A DNA stretch of 64,000 nucleotides from Anaerolineaceae bacterium (GCA_026708325.1 JAPOVC010000006.1:124001-188000); one strand, 5' to 3'. Counted from the first letter of the stretch, positions 17,646 to 26,097 are shown. Numbers and translations are program-made. The notes: generated by a model not told the origin, from the sequence alone.

Positions 17646-18497
17646 ATGCGGGACAACCTGCTGGTCACGACAGACTGGTTGCAGAAGCACCTTGACGACC
17701 CGGACCTCCGGGTCGTTGACATTCGCGGTCACGTGATTCCGGCCAGCGAAACGCCGCCGCATTACTTCAACCACCGCGAGGACTGGCTGGAGGCGCATAT
17801 TCCCGGCGCCGTGTTCGTGGACTGGGTGCACGAAATCACCGACCCCGGGGACCCGCGCCACGCGCCGGTGGCGCCACCCCGGCGCTACCAGGCCTTCGCG
17901 CGGCGCATTGGCATTTCGGAAAACACGCGCGTGGTGGCCTACGATGACGCCGACGGCATGTTCGCCGCCAGGCTGTGGTGGACGCTGCTCTACCATGGCC
18001 ACCGGCAGGTTGCCGTGTTGGATGGCGGCTGGCAGCGCTGGGTCGCGGAGGGTCGGCCGGTCACGGCCGACGAGCCCGCCATTGCCACGGGCAACTTTGT
18101 GGCGCGGCCCAATGAAGGCCTGCGGCGCAGCGGCGGCCAGGTGCTGGCCGGGCTGGAAAGTGCAGAACGCCTGCTGGTCGACGTGCGTTCCCCTTCCGAG
18201 TTCGCTGGCCAGTCCAGCCGTGCCCGCCGTTTCGGGCATATACCCGGTGCACTTAACATTCCCCGCCCGGCGCTGGTCGCGGAAGATGGCGGCCTGCGGC
18301 CGGCGGAGGAGTTGCGCGCGCTCTTTGCGCAGCACGGACTGGACGACGAGGTCGAGGTCGTGACCTACTGTAACGCCGGCGTATCGGCCAGCTACGGCAT
18401 GCTGGCGCTGCGGGTGGCCGGTTTTGGCGACGTGGCGGTCTACGACGGGTCCTGGAAGGACTGGGGCAACGACGACAGCAAGCCAGTCGTTACCTGA
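17646..18497 (+). CDS. Thiosulfate/3-mercaptopyruvate sulfurtransferase (tandem rhodanese), 283 aa
   Basis: ATG 17646 follows AGGTGG by about 8 bases; the frame is open further upstream but only with a TTG. Two rhodanese domains are present. The N-terminal one (to about residue 135) has HIPGAVFVDW and VVAYDDADGMFAARLWW, with Asp-Ala in place of a catalytic cysteine, as is usual for the inactive half. The C-terminal one has LLVDVRSPSEFAG, GHIPGALNIP and the active loop CNAGVSAS, so Cys is present for persulfide formation. It moves sulfane sulfur from thiosulfate or 3-mercaptopyruvate to an acceptor in the cytoplasm. It follows the ferredoxin gene closely and is probably co-transcribed. Confidence 0.93.
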   Translation: MRDNLLVTTDWLQKHLDDPDLRVVDIRGHVIPASETPPHYFNHREDWLEAHIPGAVFVDWVHEITDPGDPRHAPVAPPRRYQAFARRIGISENTRVVAYDDADGMFAARLWWTLLYHGHRQVAVLDGGWQRWVAEGRPVTADEPAIATGNFVARPNEGLRRSGGQVLAGLESAERLLVDVRSPSEFAGQSSRARRFGHIPGALNIPRPALVAEDGGLRPAEELRALFAQHGLDDEVEVVTYCNAGVSASYGMLALRVAGFGDVAVYDGSWKDWGNDDSKPVVT

Positions 18498-18558
18498 GAG
18501 CAGTACCTGCTCTCGTCGATCCCATTTGGAAACAAGAGCACACGAGCAGGAGTGGCAA

Positions 18559-19005
18559 TTGGCAGAGATTAATCTGACCCAGGCCGAGGCTGACGCGCTT
18601 TTGGCAATGGAAAAACACACTGTAGATGAAAGACCTGTTTCATTTCCGGTCCGAGGCCAGAAATCTGTCTGTAAACTCAAGTCACGAGACGGGCGCGAAG
18701 AGTTTTTTCTTGATCTTAGCCGGGGTCGCATTGACCTTCGAAAAATTAAGTTACAGAATCGTGCAAGAAAAGTCGTAAGACTGGCAAGACTAGACTTGTC
18801 CGGCGGACCACACCAGAATCCGGATGGCGAGTATGTCCCTACCCCACACTTGCATTTGTATTGTGAAGGCTATGACGACAAGTGGGCCAAACCCTTACCG
18901 GAAGACATATTTCCTGAGACGAATAATGAGTTGGTAATCCTGGAAGATTTTTTGCGATTCTGTAACATAAGGGGAACGCAGGTAGTTCAAATGAATCTCC
19001 TGTGA
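18559..19005 (+). CDS. DUF6978-like protein, 148 aa
   Basis: The likely start is TTG 18559, six bases after AGGAG. It gives an N terminus reading AEINLTQAEADALLAMEKH, which resembles the opening of DUF6978-family proteins. The central part (FPVRGQKSVCKLKSRDGREE, then LDLSRGRIDLRKIKLQNRAR) and a C-terminal HLHLYCEGYDDKW are also consistent with that family, which I recall as uncharacterised and usually next to DUF1828/DUF1829 genes. Base composition is clearly more A/T-rich than the neighbours, a sign of transfer. Its TGA overlaps the ATG of the next gene, so the two are translationally coupled. No catalytic motif is visible. Confidence 0.75.
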   Translation: MAEINLTQAEADALLAMEKHTVDERPVSFPVRGQKSVCKLKSRDGREEFFLDLSRGRIDLRKIKLQNRARKVVRLARLDLSGGPHQNPDGEYVPTPHLHLYCEGYDDKWAKPLPEDIFPETNNELVILEDFLRFCNIRGTQVVQMNLL

Positions 19006-19775
19006 TGATCGACGAAATCCGGCAGCTTACGGAGCAGTACCATGCTTGGCTGCGCGAGAAAACCAACCTGCGCTCTATTGACGACTGGGTTGAGATCACC
19101 GCACCTTTTTTGGACAGGCACAATGACTTCATTCAAATCTATGCAAGGCGCACAGATGATGGCTACTTTCTGACCGATGACGGTGAAACTATTGACGATC
19201 TGGAATTGAGCGGCTGCACGTTGGACAGTCCCAAACGCAAGGCCTTGCTCGGAACGACACTAAACGGCTTCGGTGTTCGGCTGGACAGCAACAACAATGC
19301 GCTTGTCGTGCGCACGAACGCCAAGGATTTCGCGAGAAAGCAACACAACCTGCTACAGGCCATGCTGGCCGTCAACGACCTCTTTTATCTGGCCACACCA
19401 ATTGTCAAGACCTTTTTTGTCGAGGATGTGGAAGCCTGGCTGAGAATATCAAACGTTCGCTTTGTTCCTGGAATAAAGCTGCCCGGCAAGAGTGGTTACG
19501 ATCATCTCTATAATTTCATCATTCCAGAATCACGAAATGCTCCCGAACGCGTGCTACTGGGAGTCAACCGGCCGGATGGCAACAGCGCGAAGCGCATGGT
19601 ATTTGCCTGGGAAGACACGCGGCAGGCTCGTCCGACTGAATCCAGGGCTTATGCCATTCTGAATGATTCGGCGAAGCGGATTCCTGCGGGAGTGCTGGAC
19701 GCCTTCAGCAATTACGACATGAAGCCGGTTCCCTGGTCACAACGCGAGGACGTGCGCGAAGAACTGGCTGCCTGA
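19005..19775 (+). CDS. DUF1828/DUF1829 domain protein, 256 aa
   Basis: The ATG at 19005 shares its A with the stop of the preceding gene (TGATG); a GTG one codon earlier is an alternative. Residues about 25-120 resemble DUF1828 (PFLDRHNDFIQIYARR, GYFLTDDGETIDDLELSG). Residues about 135-235 resemble DUF1829 (FVPGIKLPGKSGYDHLYNF, then WEDTRQARP). Both domains are uncharacterised; the architecture is common on prophages and genomic islands. The low GC and the tight pairing with the DUF6978-like gene suggest a mobile two-component cassette, possibly toxin-antitoxin or phage defence. That role is inference; the sequence shows no nuclease or kinase motif I can name. Confidence 0.75.
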   Translation: MIDEIRQLTEQYHAWLREKTNLRSIDDWVEITAPFLDRHNDFIQIYARRTDDGYFLTDDGETIDDLELSGCTLDSPKRKALLGTTLNGFGVRLDSNNNALVVRTNAKDFARKQHNLLQAMLAVNDLFYLATPIVKTFFVEDVEAWLRISNVRFVPGIKLPGKSGYDHLYNFIIPESRNAPERVLLGVNRPDGNSAKRMVFAWEDTRQARPTESRAYAILNDSAKRIPAGVLDAFSNYDMKPVPWSQREDVREELAA

Positions 19776-19972
19776 TGCATTTGCGAATCAAGGGACGGTC
19801 AGGTCCTGTGAAGATTTCTGCTCTGGACCCGAAGGGATTCGTGGCTGATTTGAGGCTGCCCAATATCGCGTTGATTCCACAACTTTGAGTGGCGCAAGGT
19901 TGAACGTCAAGAGTTACTTGATCAGATTGACCAAGCAATCCTGTAGGAACCGCCCAGATTGGAATTTGATTC
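19776..19972. other. Intergenic stretch with a possible gene relic
   Basis: The 197 bases between the DUF1829-like gene and glycosyltransferase copy 8 (convergent) hold no complete gene. A plus-strand run from about 19876 reads FHNFEWRKVERQELLDQIDQAIL before TAG and could be the 3' relic of another cassette gene. No hairpin terminator is obvious. Confidence 0.25.
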
Positions 19973-21865
19973 TCACTCCAGCACGACGTGTTGCAGGGTG
20001 TGAATGTCGTTGACGTGCCCCAGGGTCAGGTCGCGGCCGACGCTGCGTTCACCCGTTTCCCAGTTGTAGAGGGCGAGACGCAGGGCATACTCGCCAGGCG
20101 GCAACTGGCTGACAGCGATGTCGGCGTGCAAGGGAACGACAGCCCCTCTGCCGATACCCAGGTCAACCTGGGCGACCCGCTCAAGCGAATCGACGTTGAT
20201 CAGCTGCAATGTCACGGAATAGTGGGTAAAGGCATGGGCATCTTCGCTGCGCAGCAACAGGTCCACGGCCAGGACGCTGTCGTCCAGGGTCACTGTCGGG
20301 GGTGCGAGCGTGAAACCTCCTTCGAAGGCCAGCAGGTCGGGCGCATCGGGGCAGGCCAGTCCGCCGACTGTGTAGCGCTCAAGCACAAAGTTGCCGTCGC
20401 TGTAAACAGTGTCGCAATTGACCCTTCCCAGCCCGGCGATTGAACGCTGGACTTCGGCACGATCCCGTTCAAGAAAGAGAAGCCAGAGCCAGGGATATCG
20501 ATGATGGACCTCCCGGATGCCTGTGAGGGGCTCGTCGAGGTCCCTGTTTAGAATTCGGTGGGGCCTGGACAGCCAGCGATCATAGAGCCTGGCGGGATCG
20601 CGATTGAGCGCCTCAAGATCAGCTACGAGCAGGTCTCCGGCCAGCGTGTGCTCATCCAGGGTACGCCAGACGTGGTGAATTGTCGAGGGAACCAGCACGT
20701 CCATTTCGAGTCGATAGGCGGTCGATCGTGAATTCTGCACGCCGCCAGCCAGCCAAAGGGTAAGAAGGCAAGGCAGCACAAGGCGGGGTAAACCAGGCGC
20801 CAGGCGGGACAGCAGAATCCCGCCCGCCACTGCAGCGAGGGTCCACAGGGGCATCAGGTAGCGAATCCGGTTAAAGGGAATCACCTGGAAACGCAGGTTA
20901 AGCAGGATCATCGATACCTGAAGGACGAAGGCGGCAAGAAAAAGCAGCCACAGGACGCTGTTCCGACGCCAGGGACTTCGCTTCCAGATGGTGTGGCAAA
21001 TAACCGCGAACGGTATGCCCAGCAGCAGGATCGCACTGATGTCAGGGCCAGGCCGAAACAGTCCGTTGCCAAGATGGTACAGGAACAGTACGGGCAGTTC
21101 GTGGGTGGCCAGGGCGTTCCCGTGGAGAACAGTGTTGGCAAGCGTGCGCTGGAAACCCATGGTGAACACGGGCAATTGCAACGATGCCAGCAGCAGGGCC
21201 AGCGCAAGCAACAGGGCGCTGATTCCGTGGTGCCGTGTCTTGCGCGCAAAGAACAAATAGTGGATTCCCAGAGCAGGAACGAGCAAGGCGCCAAAGTAGT
21301 GGCTGAAGAACAGGCCCAGCACACCAAGGAAGAGACCGGCCTGCGCGCGAGGACCTGGCGTTCCTGAACGCATTACGACGCGCCAGTAACCCCAAATCGT
21401 CAGGGTCGCAAAAAAGAGCACCAGGGTGAAGGTGCGGGCGACGCCGATATAGATCAGAAACAGCGTTGAGCCGGCCAGAAGCGCTGCAGCAAACAGGCCC
21501 GCGGAATGGGACCACATGTCGCTTGTGCAGCGGTATAACAGGGCAATCGTCAGCAGGCCGGCGAGCAGGGGCAGTGTTCGCACCGCCCCTTCGCTCCAGC
21601 CGACGAGCCTGCCCCACAGTGAGAGCAACAGGGGCCAGCCCAGGGCCTGCTCCGATGAGTGCTCGGCAGTCTCTTCAATCACTTTGGCCAGTGACCAGGT
21701 GCCGCTGCCCAGCGCACCGGCACTGTGGAGAGAAGCGCCTTCGTCGATGTAAAAGGCTTCGTTATCCAGGCGCGGGATGGAAATCACACATATCAGGAGA
21801 AGAAGCGGCACCACCCACAGCCAAAAGCCCTGCGTATATGCGTTTCCTTTCCGCAATTGCGGCAT
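19973..21865 (-). CDS. ArnT/PMT-like membrane glycosyltransferase, copy 8 (630 aa, diverged C-terminal domain)
   Basis: ATG 21865, preceded by GAAGGCGGG, starts 8 bases after the stop of the DUF1579-like gene and aligns with the paralogs; a GTG at 21886 would overlap that gene. The acidic motif is AFYIDE (Asp41-Glu42), and FNRIRYLMPLWTLAAVAGG matches the conserved loop. The boundary cysteine (GLACPDAPD) is followed by the shared domain in a more diverged form: YSVTLQLINVDSLERV, LPPGEYALRLALYNWE, HVNDIHTLQHVVLE. It lies outside the seven-gene array and appears to be the last gene of the operon led by the acetyltransferase and two-component genes. Its expression may therefore be regulated separately from the array. 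Confidence 0.86.
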   Translation of the reverse strand: MPQLRKGNAYTQGFWLWVVPLLLLICVISIPRLDNEAFYIDEGASLHSAGALGSGTWSLAKVIEETAEHSSEQALGWPLLLSLWGRLVGWSEGAVRTLPLLAGLLTIALLYRCTSDMWSHSAGLFAAALLAGSTLFLIYIGVARTFTLVLFFATLTIWGYWRVVMRSGTPGPRAQAGLFLGVLGLFFSHYFGALLVPALGIHYLFFARKTRHHGISALLLALALLLASLQLPVFTMGFQRTLANTVLHGNALATHELPVLFLYHLGNGLFRPGPDISAILLLGIPFAVICHTIWKRSPWRRNSVLWLLFLAAFVLQVSMILLNLRFQVIPFNRIRYLMPLWTLAAVAGGILLSRLAPGLPRLVLPCLLTLWLAGGVQNSRSTAYRLEMDVLVPSTIHHVWRTLDEHTLAGDLLVADLEALNRDPARLYDRWLSRPHRILNRDLDEPLTGIREVHHRYPWLWLLFLERDRAEVQRSIAGLGRVNCDTVYSDGNFVLERYTVGGLACPDAPDLLAFEGGFTLAPPTVTLDDSVLAVDLLLRSEDAHAFTHYSVTLQLINVDSLERVAQVDLGIGRGAVVPLHADIAVSQLPPGEYALRLALYNWETGERSVGRDLTLGHVNDIHTLQHVVLE

Positions 21866-21872
21866 CCCGCCT

Positions 21873-22343
21873 TCAGACACTGGCACGAGTCATGATCGTT
21901 TCGAAGTAAGGCGACCAGGTGCGACCATCCGCCGAGTTCTCCGAGCGCATCAGCAGACGACCATCGCCCGGCAAGCTATAGACGACACGCGCCCGCTGCT
22001 CGCCGACGGGGTGGACCTGGTCAAATACGAGCCTTGTCTCCTGCTCGAGTCGGCCATTATAGACCAGCAGATTGCCAAGATTGTTGGCGGCCCAGGAACG
22101 ATAGCCGCCGTCTTCATCCAGGGTCACGCCGCCCTGCACCTGGTACTCGCCCATGCCAGGCATTTGCAGCCGGCTGTCGAAGCAAAGCCAGCGGCCCTGC
22201 ATTTGCCAGTGGAAGCGGGTCTCACCGCTTGCGTCGCCACCTGGTCCGAAGCGCCCCGGGTAAACGATGCCACGGTTATGCCAGGCGCCAACAAATTCAT
22301 CCAGCAGGCGGGCCGCCGGCGCGGTGCCCGAGGAATCGTTCAT
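21873..22343 (-). CDS. DUF1579-like beta-barrel protein, 156 aa
   Basis: The start ATG 22343 overlaps the histidine kinase stop in an ATGA arrangement. The protein begins with a helix (LLDEFVGAWHNRG) and continues with alternating strands: GETRFHWQMQGRWLCFDSRL, EYQVQGGVTLDEDGGYRSWA, LVYNGRLEQETRLVFDQ. This pattern resembles the DUF1579 family of small lipocalin/FABP-like barrels, which may bind a hydrophobic ligand. No signal peptide is present, so it should be cytoplasmic. Its place between a sensor kinase and a glycosyltransferase, all overlapping or nearly so, suggests one transcript. The function is unknown. Confidence 0.7.
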   Translation of the reverse strand: MNDSSGTAPAARLLDEFVGAWHNRGIVYPGRFGPGGDASGETRFHWQMQGRWLCFDSRLQMPGMGEYQVQGGVTLDEDGGYRSWAANNLGNLLVYNGRLEQETRLVFDQVHPVGEQRARVVYSLPGDGRLLMRSENSADGRTWSPYFETIMTRASV

Positions 22344-23827
22344 GCCACACCCTCCCCGTTTGACGTCGCGGCCGGCCCCGCCAGGGGCAGCCAGACTGTG
22401 AAGGTACTGCCCTTGCCCGGCCCCTCGCTATGGGCGTGGATTTGGCCGCCGTGGGCCTGCACGATCTCCCGCGCGATGGCCAGCCCCAGTCCGCTGCCAC
22501 GGCGGGGGCCGCGCGTCTTGTCCACCTGAAAGAAGCGCTCGAAGATGCGCGGCAGGTCCTCTGACGGGATGCCGGCGCCGTTGTCCTGCACCCTGATTGC
22601 GACGCCCCTGTCATGTCGCCTGGCGCTGACCCGCACTTCACCGCCGGCGGGCGTGAAGCGAATGGCGTTGTCCAGCAGGTTGGTCAGCACCTGGGCGAGG
22701 CGGTCGCCATCCCCGCGCAGGGTCGGCAGGCCATCGCAATGCTGCTCCAGGGTCACCTGTTGCTCATCCGCCACTACAGCAAGGCGTTTCACGACCCCGT
22801 CGATGATGCCGCCAACGTCCAGCGCATCCAGCGCAGGCGTCAGCCGCGGGTCCTGCAGGCGCGCGAGATCGCTGATTCCGGTGACCATGCGATTGAGACG
22901 ACCGGCCTCCTCGTGAACGACGCGCGCGGCTGACACCGCATCCTGCGCGGCGCCGTCAATAATCGCCTGCGAATAGCCCTGGATCGAGGTCAACGGCGTG
23001 CGCAAATCATGCGAGACGTTGACGAGGAAGTCCTTCTGCGCCTGCTGCGTGGCCTGGACCTCGCTACTCATCTGGTTAAAGGCGGTCGCCACGTCCTGCA
23101 TCTCCGGCGGGCCGTTAACCGACACGCGCTGCTCATGCTCCCCGCGGGCGATGGCGCGCGCGGCCCCGGCGATCTGCTGCAGGGGGCCGGCAATGGTGCG
23201 ACTGACCGCCAGGGACAGAACGATGGCTGCAAGGGCGCCCGCCAGCGCCGCCTGCACCAGGGGCGCCATCAGGGCGGAGCCATACTCGGTGAGCGCCCTG
23301 CCCAGGGTCTGGGGCGTCCCGGGGCTGGCCAGCACCACGGCCTGGCGCGCCTGGCGCGAGCGGCCCGTCGGCAGACCGATGAACAGCCAGGTGCTGCCAT
23401 CCGGGTCAGCAAAGCTGCCAGCGACGACGTCGCGTGGCGCCCTGCCGGGCCCGGGCAGCGCCCGTTCCAGGTCGGCATCGAAACGCAGTTCCAGTCGGGA
23501 CTCAGGCGCAAGGATACCGTTGCTGTCAAAGCGCACACGGGGATTGCCGGAAAGGTCGAAGGCCAGAACGCGCACACCGGTCGAGCTGGCCAGGGACTGC
23601 AGCCATTCAACCGGCAGATGCGCTTCGGACTCCCCTTCGTCATGACCGGCGATATCCAGGTCGAGGCCACGCAGGCCGACCTGCAGGTTGCCGATGAGTT
23701 GACGATAGGCGGCCAGCGGCGGCGCCGGCTGCGTTTCAAGCACAAAGAGCAGGATGACCACGATCACGCCAAGGGTGACCCCGATCAGCAGCAGGTAGGA
23801 GAGCAGCAGCCGCGCCTGCAATTTCAC
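22340..23827 (-). CDS. Sensor histidine kinase with HAMP domain, 495 aa
   Basis: The start is a GTG at 23827 overlapping the response regulator stop. Order of parts: transmembrane segment 8-30; periplasmic or extracellular sensor region about 31-188; second transmembrane segment about 189-209; HAMP about 210-262; HisKA with H-box VSHDLRTPLTS (His273); HATPase_c with N-box LLDNAIRFTP, G1 VQDNGAGIP, F-box IFERFFQ and G2 GSGLGLAIA. All the catalytic boxes are intact. It should autophosphorylate on His273 and pass the phosphate to the regulator encoded immediately upstream. The sensor region has no recognisable ligand domain. The gene lies in a chain of four overlapping reading frames. Confidence 0.96.
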   Translation of the reverse strand: MKLQARLLLSYLLLIGVTLGVIVVILLFVLETQPAPPLAAYRQLIGNLQVGLRGLDLDIAGHDEGESEAHLPVEWLQSLASSTGVRVLAFDLSGNPRVRFDSNGILAPESRLELRFDADLERALPGPGRAPRDVVAGSFADPDGSTWLFIGLPTGRSRQARQAVVLASPGTPQTLGRALTEYGSALMAPLVQAALAGALAAIVLSLAVSRTIAGPLQQIAGAARAIARGEHEQRVSVNGPPEMQDVATAFNQMSSEVQATQQAQKDFLVNVSHDLRTPLTSIQGYSQAIIDGAAQDAVSAARVVHEEAGRLNRMVTGISDLARLQDPRLTPALDALDVGGIIDGVVKRLAVVADEQQVTLEQHCDGLPTLRGDGDRLAQVLTNLLDNAIRFTPAGGEVRVSARRHDRGVAIRVQDNGAGIPSEDLPRIFERFFQVDKTRGPRRGSGLGLAIAREIVQAHGGQIHAHSEGPGKGSTFTVWLPLAGPAATSNGEGVA

Positions 23828-24513
23828 GGTCGCAGGGTCTCCAGTCGGTAACCGACGCCCCAGACCGTTTCAATGCGGGCCTCCATACCTGCCAGTTTTT
23901 GACGCAGGTGGGCGATATGGACGTCTACCGTTCGTGTCTCGCCGGGGATTTCGTAGTCCCACACGGCATTGAGCAACTGGTCGCGGCTGAAGACCATGCC
24001 AGGGTGGCGGGCCAGGGTATGGAGCAGGTCGAATTCAAGGCGTCGCAATCGAACGTCCCCACCGTCCAGCTGGACGCGGTACTGATTTGGCAGGATGCGC
24101 AGGTTGCCGATGACGAGCGGCCGTTCGTCCGAGTGGGCGTCACCCTTTTGCACGCTGCGACGAAGGATGGCGCGGATGCGGGCCACCAGTTCACGCGGGT
24201 TGAAGGGCTTGGTCAAATAGTCGTCAGCGCCCAGTTCGAGACCGACGATCTTGTCCGTGTCGTCATCGCGCGCGGTAAGCATGATGATGGGCAGGTCGGA
24301 GCGGGCGCGCACACGCCGGCAGATCTCGCGGCCATCCAGACCGGGCAACATCAGGTCGAGCACGACCAGGTCCGGTGGCTGCGCCAGAATCCGGTCCAGC
24401 GCTTCCTGGCCCTCACCGGCGCTGTCGACCCGAAAGCCTTCCCGTTCCAGATAGAGGCGTACCAGATCGATGATATGTTGCTCGTCATCCACCAGGAAGA
24501 TTCGTTCGCTCAT
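23824..24513 (-). CDS. OmpR/PhoB-family response regulator, 229 aa
   Basis: Receiver domain residues 1-118: acidic pair Asp9-Asp10, phospho-acceptor Asp53 in VVLDLMLPG, Thr in IIMLTA and Lys in YLTKPF. A winged-helix effector domain follows (about 130-229), with RRLEFDLLHTLARHPGMVFS and the terminal TVDVHIAHLRQKL and TVWGVGYRLE elements. It is the cognate partner of the overlapping histidine kinase gene. Its start overlaps the acetyltransferase stop (ATGA). DNA targets are not evident, but autoregulation of this operon, including glycosyltransferase copy 8, is plausible. Confidence 0.96.
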   Translation of the reverse strand: MSERIFLVDDEQHIIDLVRLYLEREGFRVDSAGEGQEALDRILAQPPDLVVLDLMLPGLDGREICRRVRARSDLPIIMLTARDDDTDKIVGLELGADDYLTKPFNPRELVARIRAILRRSVQKGDAHSDERPLVIGNLRILPNQYRVQLDGGDVRLRRLEFDLLHTLARHPGMVFSRDQLLNAVWDYEIPGETRTVDVHIAHLRQKLAGMEARIETVWGVGYRLETLRP

Positions 24514-25514
24514 GAGGCAAGATCAAGGCGCATGTGCAGCACCTCGCGCAGGGGGCGGAAATACAGGCTGCGCAATACCCCGTTCACGGCCTGTTCGTCG
24601 GCCGGGTGTTCGAGCAACAGGCTGTGACGTCCGATGCCATGGCGGCGGACGGCCGAGCCGAGCAGCAGGGCTGCGTTGGCCGCCAGCCGCTGCTGGTCGG
24701 CGAACAGGGTCAACTGGGTGGACGCCGTCAGCAGGCCGTGATCGATCCACAGGCTGGCGAGCAAACGCCTGTCGTCTTCTGTGCGGACGACGAGGCGCTC
24801 CTGGCCGCGCATGTTCAGCCAGTCGTTGAGGCGGCGCGACAGGGGACGCCGGAACTCGTCGCGGCGCAGGGGGCGCTGCCAGCCCAGACCGCCGCGTTCC
24901 ATGGGGCGCAGCCGTTGCGCCATGTCGTATTCGGCCTGCCACTCGCCGCGACGCAGGTTTGAAATGCGCGGACCCTCGGCCTCGACGTCCGGCAGACTGC
25001 GGATGCTGGCATCGCGGCGCCAGTGTGTCCAGGCGCGCTCAACGTGGAAGCCGCGGCGCTCATAGAGGCGCTGCGCCGCTTCGTTGTCGCAATCAACCTG
25101 CAGGAGGGCCAGGCGCCCGCCACGGCGACGAACCTGCGCGACGGCGGCCGCCACCAGCCGGTCGCCAATGCCGCGCCGGCGAAAGCCGGGATGGACGCCG
25201 ACGTTGGCGATGAGCCAGGTGTCCGCCTGCGGCCTGTTGCTGGCGAAGAGTGAGATGTTTCCCACCAGACGTCCCTGTTCCACCCAGACGTAGCCCTGGC
25301 CCATCCCCTGCACGACGTCGCTCATGCCGGGCAGGACGGCCAGGCCGCTGCGGCCCAGCAGACGCATGTCGCGTACCGCCTCGCGCCCGGCGCGGTCCAT
25401 GCCGGGGCTGAAGACCAGCTCGATAAGATCGGCCAGTTCACCGAGGTCGCTGCGCAGGTTAACCGGGCGCAGTCCGTCGGCGCTGCGGCTGCCGGGCGCG
25501 GCAATCGTGGACAC
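24510..25514 (-). CDS. GNAT-family N-acetyltransferase, 334 aa
   Basis: GTG 25514 has GGAGG five bases upstream and is preferred; GTG 25526 is also open. The acetyl-CoA binding core is around residues 110-170: WLIANVGVHPGFRRRGIGDR is motif A with the RRxxGxG-type loop, followed by LALLQVDCDNEAAQRLYERR and GFHVERAWTHW. The C-terminal half (about 180-334) may be a second, degenerate GNAT-like lobe (VVRTEDDRRLLASLWIDHG). It should acetylate an amine of an unknown substrate in the cytoplasm. It heads the operon with the two-component pair. Confidence 0.88.
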   Translation of the reverse strand: MSTIAAPGSRSADGLRPVNLRSDLGELADLIELVFSPGMDRAGREAVRDMRLLGRSGLAVLPGMSDVVQGMGQGYVWVEQGRLVGNISLFASNRPQADTWLIANVGVHPGFRRRGIGDRLVAAAVAQVRRRGGRLALLQVDCDNEAAQRLYERRGFHVERAWTHWRRDASIRSLPDVEAEGPRISNLRRGEWQAEYDMAQRLRPMERGGLGWQRPLRRDEFRRPLSRRLNDWLNMRGQERLVVRTEDDRRLLASLWIDHGLLTASTQLTLFADQQRLAANAALLLGSAVRRHGIGRHSLLLEHPADEQAVNGVLRSLYFRPLREVLHMRLDLAS

Positions 25515-25634
25515 GCGCTCCTCCACCTGACGGAACGCCGCCCAGTATAGCGGATGGAGGCGGGGCCGCGTCCTCTGAAGGAGGGCGGGCCGCCGGTTGC
25601 ACGCGCTGCCGCCCTGTGGATAATGGCCGTTCCT

Positions 25635-25706
25635 GGCCCCGTAGTTCAGTGGCAGAACAGCGGACTTTTAATCCGCGTGTCGCAGGTTCGAATCCTGCCG
25701 GGGTCA
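25635..25706 (+). tRNA. tRNA-Lys (anticodon TTT)
   Basis: A full cloverleaf can be folded. The acceptor stem GGCCCCG pairs with CGGGGTC (one G-T pair). The D arm has the AGTTCAGTGG loop. The anticodon stem GCGGA/TCCGC closes the loop CTTTTAA with anticodon TTT at 25667-25669. The T arm CGCAG-GTTCGAAT-CCTGC follows. The discriminator is A at 25706, and CCA is not encoded. Confidence 0.95.
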
Positions 25707-25725
25707 CAGGGGCCCTGCCTGGCGA

Positions 25726-26097
25726 TCAATCCGGCCCGACGTCCCTTTCCCAGCGTTCAAGTTCCTCGCGCAGTTGGCCCAGCAGGGTTTCCCGCGCGCG
25801 TTCGTCTTCAAAAAAGGTGCTGTGCTCGAAAAAGGCGACAAGCGCGGCCAGGCGCCGGAGATCTCGCGCAACCCCTGGTGTCGGCTTTTCCTTGGTCCGA
25901 ATTTGTAGCAGCCTTTGCCACAGCGACATTTCTGACCAGGACGGGGGCGCGCTGTGTTGGGCGAGGATGTACTCCGCGTCCTGGAAATTCCGCGTGATGG
26001 CCCGGTGCCCGGCCCGTTGCGTCACGCCCAGCATGACGGCGACGACCAGCGCCATGCCTGCGCCAACGAAGACCAGCGCCAGGCAAAGCAGGTCCAT
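25726..26097 (-). CDS. Small membrane-anchored hypothetical protein, 123 aa
   Basis: Residues 2-24 form a hydrophobic N-terminal helix (LLCLALVFVGAGMALVVAVM), followed by a soluble region of about 95 residues rich in charged helices (RLAALVAFFEHSTFFEDERA, then LLGQLREELERWERD). The topology is that of a single-pass anchor. I do not recognise the family. It begins 9 bases after the end of oppF on the same strand and is probably the last gene of the GH117-like/oppD/oppF transcript, but its link to transport is only positional. Confidence 0.65.
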   Translation of the reverse strand: MDLLCLALVFVGAGMALVVAVMLGVTQRAGHRAITRNFQDAEYILAQHSAPPSWSEMSLWQRLLQIRTKEKPTPGVARDLRRLAALVAFFEHSTFFEDERARETLLGQLREELERWERDVGPD

